From Plasmopara viticola (Eukaryota > Oomycota > Peronosporomycetes > Peronosporales > Peronosporaceae): 64,000 nucleotides of DNA. Where the stretch lies: assembly GCA_001695595.3 (NCBI GenBank), contig MBPM02000013.1, forward strand, positions 1,116,001 to 1,180,000, written 5' to 3'. The stretch's first letter is position 1; each line of letters starts with the position of its first letter. A program made the position numbers and the translations under genes. Shown here in pieces: positions 56,241 through 64,000 of this stretch. Under the pieces are notes generated by a model. That model had not been told where the DNA came from, made no database searches, and was given only the letters and a program-made list of their open reading frames with translations.

Positions 56241-56312
56241 GCTCTTATGGTGTAATGGTTAGCACTCTGGACTTTGAATCCAGCGATCCGGGTTCAAATC
56301 CCGGTAGGAGCT
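56241..56312 (+). tRNA. trnQ(uug): tRNA-Gln(UUG), unit 13
   Basis: Matches consensus. Confidence 0.97.
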
Positions 56313-56408
56313 ACATTCTGTGTGTAATTAAAGCTTAGTCGTGACGCTTGTGGTTCTACGGTGTTAGATTTTGCGCGAATTTGAAATACGGGTCATGATA
56401 ATTAGAGT

Positions 56409-56480
56409 GGTCTTATGGTGTAATGGTTAGCACTCTGGACTCTGAATCCAGCGATCCGGGTTCAAATCCCGGTAGGACCT
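56409..56480 (+). tRNA. trnQ(cug): tRNA-Gln(CUG), unit 13
   Basis: Matches consensus; the spacer after it is fully of the right subtype. Confidence 0.97.
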
Positions 56481-56938
56481 CAAATGCATCGCTCATGCTA
56501 ATTTCAGTTCGTCCCATCTTGCTGCATTCTACATCAACGTTTTTGGTTATTTGTCATCGAGACAACAGCTCTATTACTCTGCATTTATGTGATGTATATA
56601 GTATCAGCTCGTAACACTAACAATTTTTTGGTTATCATCTGCAGAATTTTCTGACGATGCTATCGAAGTGAAAGTACTTTTTAAAGCTGCAGAGCTGTTG
56701 ATAGCCGCGAATATGTCATCTAATCATCGCGAATACTTATGGCCACAGAAATATCACTTTGCAAGCTCCAAGCAAAGCGAGTATCGAAGCCACTGCTTAC
56801 ATTGGCTTACACGCATCGTAACAGTGTCCATGTCTAAAAATACACTAGATGCACATATAACGTGTATCGTATGGCGTAACGGTATCTGAAGGGGTGATTT
56901 GCGGGTATTAGAGCTCAAGGGATAAGTAGCAAACTTAC

Positions 56939-57010
56939 GCTCTTATGGTGTAATGGTTAGCACTCTGGACTTTGAATCCAGCGATCCGGGTTCAAATCCC
57001 GGTAGGAGCT
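56939..57010 (+). tRNA. trnQ(uug): tRNA-Gln(UUG), unit 14
   Basis: Matches consensus. Confidence 0.97.
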
Positions 57011-57106
57011 ACATTCTGTGTGTAATTAAAGCTTAGTCGTGACGCTTGTGGTTCTACGGTGTTAGATTTTGCGCGAATTTGAAATACGGGTCATGATAAT
57101 TAGAGT

Positions 57107-57178
57107 GGTCTTATGGTGTAATGGTTAGCACTCTGGACTCTGAATCCAGCGATCCGGGTTCAAATCCCGGTAGGACCT
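57107..57178 (+). tRNA. trnQ(cug): tRNA-Gln(CUG), unit 14
   Basis: Matches consensus. Confidence 0.97.
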
Positions 57179-57637
57179 CAAATGCATCGCTCATGCTAAT
57201 TTCAGTTCGTCCCATCTTGCTGCATTCTACATCAACGTTTTTGGTTATTTGTCATCGAGACAACAGCTCTATTACTCTGCATTTATGTGATGTATATAGT
57301 ATCAGCTCGTAACACTAACAATTTTTTGGTTATCATCTGCAGAATTTTCTGACGATGCTATCGAAGTGAAAGTACTTTTTAAAGCTGCAGAGCTGTTGAT
57401 AGCCGCGAATATGTCATCTAATCATCGCGAATACTTATGGCCACAGAAATATCACTTTGCAAGCTCCAAGCAAAGCGAGTATCGAAGCCACTGCTTACAT
57501 TGGCTTACACGCATCGTAACAGTGTCCATGTCTAAAAATACAATAGATGCACATATAACGTGTATCGTATGGTCGTAACGGTATCTGAAGGGGTGATTTG
57601 CGGGTATTAGAGCTCAAGGGATAAGGAGCAAACTTAC

Positions 57638-57709
57638 GCTCTTATGGTGTAATGGTTAGCACTCTGGACTTTGAATCCAGCGATCCGGGTTCAAATCCCG
57701 GTAGGAGCT
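57638..57709 (+). tRNA. trnQ(uug): tRNA-Gln(UUG), unit 15
   Basis: Matches consensus; the leader reads ATAAGGAGC instead of ATAAGTAGC. Confidence 0.97.
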
Positions 57710-57805
57710 ACATTCTGTGTGTAATTAAAGCTTAGTCGTGACGCTTGTGGTTCTACGGTGTTAGATTTTGCGCGAATTTGAAATACGGGTCATGATAATT
57801 AGAGT

Positions 57806-57877
57806 GGTCTTATGGTGTAATGGTTAGCACTCTGGACTCTGAATCCAGCGATCCGGGTTCAAATCCCGGTAGGACCT
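57806..57877 (+). tRNA. trnQ(cug): tRNA-Gln(CUG), unit 15
   Basis: Matches consensus. Confidence 0.97.
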
Positions 57878-58336
57878 CAAATGCATCGCTCATGCTAATT
57901 TCAGTTCGTCCCATCTTGCTGCATTCTACATCAACGTTTTTGGTTATTTGTCATCGAGACAACAGCTCTATTACTCTGCATTTATGTGATGTATATAGTA
58001 TCAGCTCGTAACACTAACAATTTTTTGGTTATCATCTGCAGAATTTTCTGACGATGCTATCGAAGTGAAAGTACTTTTTAAAGCTGCAGAGCTGTTGATA
58101 GCCGCGAATATGTCATCTAATCATCGCGAATACTTATGGCCACAGAAATATCACTTTGCAAGCTCCAAGCAAAGCGAGTATCGAAGCCACTGCTTACATT
58201 GGCTTACACGCATCGTAACAGTGTCCATGTCTAAAAATACAATAGATGCACATATAACGTGTATCGTATGGTCGTAACGGTATCTGAAGGGGTGATTTGC
58301 GGGTATTAGAGCTCAAGGGATAAGTAGCAAACTTAC

Positions 58337-58408
58337 GCTCTTATGGTGTAATGGTTAGCACTCTGGACTTTGAATCCAGCGATCCGGGTTCAAATCCCGG
58401 TAGGAGCT
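58337..58408 (+). tRNA. trnQ(uug): tRNA-Gln(UUG), unit 16
   Basis: Matches consensus. Confidence 0.97.
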
Positions 58409-58504
58409 ACATTCTGTGTGTAATTAAAGCTTAGTCGTGACGCTTGTGGTTCTACGGTGTTAGATTTTGCGCGAATTTGAAATACGGGTCATGATAATTA
58501 GAGT

Positions 58505-58576
58505 GGTCTTATGGTGTAATGGTTAGCACTCTGGACTCTGAATCCAGCGATCCGGGTTCAAATCCCGGTAGGACCT
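58505..58576 (+). tRNA. trnQ(cug): tRNA-Gln(CUG), unit 16
   Basis: Matches consensus. Confidence 0.97.
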
Positions 58577-59036
58577 CAAATGCATCGCTCATGCTAATTT
58601 CAGTTCGTCCCATCTTGCTGCATTCTACATCAACGTTTTTGGTTATTTGTCATCGAGACAACAGCTCTATTACTCTGCATTTATGTGATGTATATAGTAT
58701 CAGCTCGTAACACTAACAATTTTTTGGTTATCATCTGCAGAATTTTCTGACGATGCTATCGAAGTGAAAGTACTTTTTAAAGCTGCAGAGCTGTTGATAG
58801 CCGCGAATATGTCATCTAATCATCGCGAATACTTATGGCCACAGAAATATCACTTTGCAAGCTCCAAGCAAAGCGAGTATCGAAGCCACTGCTTACATTG
58901 GCTTACACGCATCGTAACAGTGTCCATGTCTAAAAATACACAAGATGCACATATAACGTGTATCGTATGGTCGTAACGGTATCTGAAGGGGTGATTTGCG
59001 GGTATTAGAGCTCAAGGGAATAAGTAGCAAACTTAC

Positions 59037-59108
59037 GCTCTTATGGTGTAATGGTTAGCACTCTGGACTTTGAATCCAGCGATCCGGGTTCAAATCCCGG
59101 TAGGAGCT
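59037..59108 (+). tRNA. trnQ(uug): tRNA-Gln(UUG), unit 17
   Basis: Matches consensus. Confidence 0.97.
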
Positions 59109-59204
59109 ACATTCTGTGTGTAATTAAAGCTTAGTCGTGACGCTTGTGGTTCTACGGTATTAGATTTTGCGCGAATTTGAAATACGGGTCATGATAATTA
59201 GAGT

Positions 59205-59276
59205 GGTCTTATGGTGTAATGGTTAGCACTCTGGACTCTGAATCCAGCGATCCGGGTTCAAATCCCGGTAGGACCT
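59205..59276 (+). tRNA. trnQ(cug): tRNA-Gln(CUG), unit 17
   Basis: Matches consensus. Confidence 0.97.
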
Positions 59277-59734
59277 CAAATGCATCGCTCATGCTAATTT
59301 CAGTTCGTCCCATCTTGCTGCATTCTACATCAACGTTTTTGGTTATTTGTCATCGAGACAACAGCTCTATTACTCTGCATTTATGTGATGTATATAGTAT
59401 CAGCTCGTAACACTAACAATTTTTTGGTTATCATCTGCAGAATTTTCTGACGATGCTATCGAAGTGAAAGTACTTTTTAAAGCTGCAGAGCTGTTGATAG
59501 CCGCGAATATGTCATCTAATCATCGCGAATACTTATGGCCACAGAAATATCACTTTGCAAGCTCCAAGCAAAGCGAGTATCGAAGCCACTGCTTACATTG
59601 GCTTACACGCATCGTAACAGTGTCCATGTCTAAAAATACACTAGATGCACATATAACGTGTATCGTATGGCGTAACGGTATCTGAAGGGGTGATTTGCGG
59701 GTATTAGAGCTCAAGGGATAAGTAGCAAACTTAC

Positions 59735-59806
59735 GCTCTTATGGTGTAATGGTTAGCACTCTGGACTTTGAATCCAGCGATCCGGGTTCAAATCCCGGTA
59801 GGAGCT
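59735..59806 (+). tRNA. trnQ(uug): tRNA-Gln(UUG), unit 18
   Basis: Matches consensus. Confidence 0.97.
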
Positions 59807-59902
59807 ACATTCTGTGTGTAATTAAAGCTTAGTCGTGACGCTTGTGGTTCTACGGTATTAGATTTTGCGCGAATTTGAAATACGGGTCATGATAATTAGA
59901 GT

Positions 59903-59974
59903 GGTCTTATGGTGTAATGGTTAGCACTCTGGACTCTGAATCCAGCGATCCGGGTTCAAATCCCGGTAGGACCT
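59903..59974 (+). tRNA. trnQ(cug): tRNA-Gln(CUG), unit 18
   Basis: Matches consensus. Confidence 0.97.
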
Positions 59975-60432
59975 CAAATGCATCGCTCATGCTAATTTCA
60001 GTTCGTCCCATCTTGCTGCATTCTACATCAACGTTTTTGGTTATTTGTCATCGAGACAACAGCTCTATTACTCTGCATTTATGTGATGTATATAGTATCA
60101 GCTCGTAACACTAACAATTTTTTGGTTATCATCTGCAGAATTTTCTGACGATGCTATCGAAGTGAAAGTACTTTTTAAAGCTGCAGAGCTGTTGATAGCC
60201 GCGAATATGTCATCTAATCATCGCGAATACTTATGGCCACAGAAATATCACTTTGCAAGCTCCAAGCAAAGCGAGTATCGAAGCCACTGCTTACATTGGC
60301 TTACACGCATCGTAACAGTGTCCATGTCTAAAAATACACTAGATGCACATATAACGTGTATCGTATGGCGTAACGGTATCTGAAGGGGTGATTTGCGGGT
60401 ATTAGAGCTCAAGGGATAAGTAGCAAACTTAC

Positions 60433-60504
60433 GCTCTTATGGTGTAATGGTTAGCACTCTGGACTTTGAATCCAGCGATCCGGGTTCAAATCCCGGTAGG
60501 AGCT
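60433..60504 (+). tRNA. trnQ(uug): tRNA-Gln(UUG), unit 19
   Basis: Matches consensus. Confidence 0.97.
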
Positions 60505-60600
60505 ACATTCTGTGTGTAATTAAAGCTTAGTCGTGACGCTTGTGGTTCTACGGTGTTAGATTTTGCGCGAATTTGAAATACGGGTCATGATAATTAGAGT

Positions 60601-60672
60601 GGTCTTATGGTGTAATGGTTAGCACTCTGGACTCTGAATCCAGCGATCCGGGTTCAAATCCCGGTAGGACCT
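60601..60672 (+). tRNA. trnQ(cug): tRNA-Gln(CUG), unit 19
   Basis: Matches consensus. Confidence 0.97.
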
Positions 60673-61131
60673 CAAATGCATCGCTCATGCTAATTTCAGT
60701 TCGTCCCATCTTGCTGCATTCTACATCAACGTTTTTGGTTATTTGTCATCGAGACAACAGCTCTATTACTCTGCATTTATGTGATGTATATAGTATCAGC
60801 TCGTAACACTAACAATTTTTTGGTTATCATCTGCAGAATTTTCTGACGATGCTATCGAAGTGAAAGTACTTTTTAAAGCTGCAGAGCTGTTGATAGCCGC
60901 GAATATGTCATCTAATCATCGCGAATACTTATGGCCACAGAAATATCACTTTGCAAGCTCCAAGCAAAGCGAGTATCGAAGCCACTGCTTACATTGGCTT
61001 ACACGCATCGTAACAGTGTCCATGTCTAAAAATACACTAGATGCACATATAACGTGTATCGTATGGCGTAACGGTATCTGAAGGGGTGATTTGCGGGTAT
61101 TAGAGCTCAAGGGAATAAGTAGCAAACTTAC

Positions 61132-61203
61132 GCTCTTATGGTGTAATGGTTAGCACTCTGGACTTTGAATCCAGCGATCCGGGTTCAAATCCCGGTAGGA
61201 GCT
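61132..61203 (+). tRNA. trnQ(uug): tRNA-Gln(UUG), unit 20
   Basis: Matches consensus. Confidence 0.97.
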
Positions 61204-61299
61204 ACATTCTGTGTGTAATTAAAGCTTAGTCGTGACGCTTGTGGTTCTACGGTGTTAGATTTTGCGCGAATTTGAAATACGGGTCATGATAATTAGAGT

Positions 61300-61371
61300 G
61301 GTCTTATGGTGTAATGGTTAGCACTCTGGACTCTGAATCCAGCGATCCGGGTTCAAATCCCGGTAGGACCT
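61300..61371 (+). tRNA. trnQ(cug): tRNA-Gln(CUG), unit 20
   Basis: Matches consensus. Confidence 0.97.
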
Positions 61372-61829
61372 CAAATGCATCGCTCATGCTAATTTCAGTT
61401 CGTCCCATCTTGCTGCATTCTACATCAACGTTTTTGGTTATTTGTCATCGAGACAACAGCTCTATTACTCTGCATTTATGTGATGTATATAGTATCAGCT
61501 CGTAACACTAACAATTTTTTGGTTATCATCTGCAGAATTTTCTGACGATGCTATCGAAGTGAAAGTACTTTTTAAAGCTGCAGAGCTGTTGATAGCCGCG
61601 AATATGTCATCTAATCATCGCGAATACTTATGGCCACAGAAATATCACTTTGCAAGCTCCAAGCAAAGCGAGTATCGAAGCCACTGCTTACATTGGCTTA
61701 CACGCATCGTAACAGTGTCCATGTCTAAAAATACAATAGATGCACATATAACGTGTATCGTATGGTCGTAACGGTATCTGAAGGGGTGATTTGCGGGTAT
61801 AGAGCTCAAGGGATAAGTAGCAAACTTAC

Positions 61830-61901
61830 GCTCTTATGGTGTAATGGTTAGCACTCTGGACTTTGAATCCAGCGATCCGGGTTCAAATCCCGGTAGGAGC
61901 T
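61830..61901 (+). tRNA. trnQ(uug): tRNA-Gln(UUG), unit 21
   Basis: Matches consensus. Confidence 0.97.
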
Positions 61902-61997
61902 ACATTCTGTGTGTAATTAAAGCTTAGTCGTGACGCTTGTGGTTCTACGGTGTTAGATTTTGCGCGAATTTGAAATACGGGTCATGATAATTAGAGT

Positions 61998-62069
61998 GGT
62001 CTTATGGTGTAATGGTTAGCACTCTGGACTCTGAATCCAGCGATCCGGGTTCAAATCCCGGTAGGACCT
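61998..62069 (+). tRNA. trnQ(cug): tRNA-Gln(CUG), unit 21
   Basis: Matches consensus. Confidence 0.97.
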
Positions 62070-62528
62070 CAAATGCATCGCTCATGCTAATTTCAGTTCG
62101 TCCCATCTTGCTGCATTCTACATCAACGTTTTTGGTTATTTGTCATCGAGACAACAGCTCTATTACTCTGCATTTATGTGATGTATATAGTATCAGCTCG
62201 TAACACTAACAATTTTTTGGTTATCATCTGCAGAATTTTCTGACGATGCTATCGAAGTGAAAGTACTTTTTAAAGCTGCAGAGCTGTTGATAGCCGCGAA
62301 TATGTCATCTAATCATCGCGAATACTTATGGCCACAGAAATATCACTTTGCAAGCTCCAAGCAAAGCGAGTATCGAAGCCACTGCTTACATTGGCTTACA
62401 CGCATCGTAACAGTGTCCATGTCTAAAAATACACTAGATGCACATATAACGTGTATCGTATGGCGTAACGGTATCTGAAGGGGTGATTTGCGGGTATTAG
62501 AGCTCAAGGGAATAAGTAGCAAACTTAC

Positions 62529-62600
62529 GCTCTTATGGTGTAATGGTTAGCACTCTGGACTTTGAATCCAGCGATCCGGGTTCAAATCCCGGTAGGAGCT
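62529..62600 (+). tRNA. trnQ(uug): tRNA-Gln(UUG), unit 22
   Basis: Matches consensus. Confidence 0.97.
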
Positions 62601-62696
62601 ACATTCTGTGTGTAATTAAAGCTTAGTCGTGACGCTTGTGGTTCTACGGTGTTAGATTTTGCGCGAATTTGAAATACGGGTCATGATAATTAGAGT

Positions 62697-62768
62697 GGTC
62701 TTATGGTGTAATGGTTAGCACTCTGGACTCTGAATCCAGCGATCCGGGTTCAAATCCCGGTAGGACCT
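62697..62768 (+). tRNA. trnQ(cug): tRNA-Gln(CUG), unit 22
   Basis: Matches consensus. Confidence 0.97.
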
Positions 62769-63227
62769 CAAATGCATCGCTCATGCTAATTTCAGTTCGT
62801 CCCATCTTGCTGCATTCTACATCAACGTTTTTGGTTATTTGTCATCGAGACAACAGCTCTATTACTCTGCATTTATGTGATGTATATAGTATCAGCTCGT
62901 AACACTAACAATTTTTTGGTTATCATCTGCAGAATTTTCTGACGATGCTATCGAAGTGAAAGTACTTTTTAAAGCTGCAGAGCTGTTGATAGCCGCGAAT
63001 ATGTCATCTAATCATCGCGAATACTTATGGCCACAGAAATATCACTTTGCAAGCTCCAAGCAAAGCGAGTATCGAAGCCACTGCTTACATTGGCTTACAC
63101 GCATCGTAACAGTGTCCATGTCTAAAAATACAATAGATGCACATATAACGTGTATCGTATGGTCGTAACGGTATCTGAAGGGGTGATTTGCGGGTATTAG
63201 AGCTCAAGGGATAAGTAGCAAACTTAC

Positions 63228-63299
63228 GCTCTTATGGTGTAATGGTTAGCACTCTGGACTTTGAATCCAGCGATCCGGGTTCAAATCCCGGTAGGAGCT
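63228..63299 (+). tRNA. trnQ(uug): tRNA-Gln(UUG), unit 23
   Basis: Matches consensus. Confidence 0.97.
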
Positions 63300-63395
63300 A
63301 CATTCTGTGTGTAATTAAAGCTTAGTCGTGACGCTTGTGGTTCTACGGTATTAGATTTTGCGCGAATTTGAAATACGGGTCATGATAATTAGAGT

Positions 63396-63467
63396 GGTCT
63401 TATGGTGTAATGGTTAGCACTCTGGACTCTGAATCCAGCGATCCGGGTTCAAATCCCGGTAGGACCT
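63396..63467 (+). tRNA. trnQ(cug): tRNA-Gln(CUG), unit 23
   Basis: Matches consensus. Confidence 0.97.
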
Positions 63468-63927
63468 CAAATGCATCGCTCATGCTAATTTCAGTTCGTC
63501 CCATCTTGCTGCATTCTACATCAACGTTTTTGGTTATTTGTCATCGAGACAACAGCTCTATTACTCTGCATTTATGTGATGTATATAGTATCAGCTCGTA
63601 ACACTAACAATTTTTTGGTTATCATCTGCAGAATTTTCTGACGATGCTATCGAAGTGAAAGTACTTTTTAAAGCTGCAGAGCTGTTGATAGCCGCGAATA
63701 TGTCATCTAATCATCGCGAATACTTATGGCCGCAGAAATATCACTTTGCAAGCTCCAAGCAAAGCGAGTATCGAAGCCACTGCTTACATTGGCTTACACG
63801 CATCGTAACAGTGTCCATGTCTAAAAATACACTAGATGCACATATAACGTGTATCGTATGGCCGTAACGGTATCTGAAGGGGTGATTTGCGGGTATTAGA
63901 GCTCAAGGGAATAAGTAGCAAACTTAC

Positions 63928-63999
63928 GCTCTTATGGTGTAATGGTTAGCACTCTGGACTTTGAATCCAGCGATCCGGGTTCAAATCCCGGTAGGAGCT
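63928..63999 (+). tRNA. trnQ(uug): tRNA-Gln(UUG), unit 24, at the window edge
   Basis: Matches consensus and ends one base before the window does; its CUG partner must lie beyond. Confidence 0.97.
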
Positions 64000-64000
64000 A

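Larger units (their letters stand above)
47457..64000 (+). repeat. Tandem array of about 699-bp units, each with tRNA-Gln(UUG) and tRNA-Gln(CUG)
   Basis: UUG gene starts are spaced 683-701 bp apart over 24 successive units, most 698-700. Within a unit the order is UUG gene, 96-bp spacer, CUG gene, about 459-bp spacer. The units are head-to-tail, and the array runs off the window edge. The spacers carry no gene; the short open frames in them are an accident of repeated sequence. Unit variants fall into a left subtype (GCGCCAATTTG, CTAATTATCGCG) and a right subtype (GCGCGAATTTG, CTAATCATCGCG, CTCTGCATTTATG), with the change occurring around 54.3-56.7 kb. Confidence 0.97.

Noticed and set aside
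47640..63867. Dozens of 60-76 residue open frames repeated through the array (beginning MVSTLDSESSDPGSNPGRT or MKVLFKAAELLIAAN)
   Set aside because: The first is a translation of the tRNA-Gln(CUG) gene and its flank, and the second of the spacer. Their regular recurrence follows from the repeat, and relics do not preserve the frames, so they are not a protein family.
47457..64000. CRISPR array or satellite centromere
   Set aside because: The unit is about 699 bp with no short repeat/variable spacer pattern, and each unit contains complete tRNA genes. A centromeric role cannot be judged from sequence.
47874..64000. Suppressor or stop-reading tRNAs
   Set aside because: The anticodon loops CTTTGAA and CTCTGAA place TTG and CTG at positions 34-36, ordinary glutamine anticodons.

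Overview
The window looks like nuclear DNA of an oomycete, most likely a Peronosporales plant pathogen (Phytophthora or downy-mildew type). The reasons are: compact eukaryotic genes with few, short GT-AG introns; a plant-like ALDH12 together with a three-repeat MYB; a secreted chymotrypsin-fold pseudo-protease; non-LTR retrotransposon debris; and eukaryotic tRNA genes without encoded CCA. The species is an inference; no rRNA or mitochondrial marker is present.

Layout. Positions 1-1500 hold a frame-disrupted unknown gene and a UPF0029/IMPACT-family gene broken by one in-frame TAG. Positions 1.5-3.05 kb are a decayed LINE. A mitoferrin-type carrier with eight exons lies at 4.0-5.6 kb and a RING/transmembrane ubiquitin ligase of the RNFT type at 7.1-9.1 kb. 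Positions 9.1-17.5 kb are a gene desert with degraded fragments and two hairpins. From 17.5 to 24.1 kb come a membrane-anchored inactive serine protease homologue, HUS1, a REX-type DEDDh exonuclease and P5C dehydrogenase (ALDH12). After another gene-poor stretch, which contains old tRNA-repeat relics, a dense housekeeping cluster runs from 27.3 to 39.3 kb: NMD3, RPB12, UTP6, a metaxin-like protein, a 3R-MYB and TELO2. Several of these are divergently arranged over 140-160 bp. A young LINE, partly duplicated in tandem, sits directly against the start of TELO2 (39.28-41.33 kb).

The last third is the striking part. From about 47.46 kb to the window edge there is a head-to-tail array of about 699-bp units. 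Each unit carries one tRNA-Gln(UUG) and one tRNA-Gln(CUG) on the plus strand, giving 24 UUG and 23 CUG genes here, and the array continues past the edge. To its left, from about 41.9 to 47.46 kb, lies an inverted, heavily decayed version of the same array with one intact minus-strand tRNA-Gln(CUG) next to the inversion point. Two still older units lie at 24.4-25.3 kb. Sequence variants show an eroded left edge and a homogenised interior with multi-unit blocks, as expected for unequal exchange or gene conversion. It resembles in form the tandem tRNA arrays known from Entamoeba.

The coding genes are not an operon-like system. They cover ribosome biogenesis and export (UTP6, NMD3), transcription (RPB12, MYB), DNA-damage and PIKK biology (HUS1, TELO2), mitochondrial function (mitoferrin, metaxin, ALDH12) and protein quality control (RNFT-like). 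Exon boundaries were placed by eye from splice signals and family conservation.
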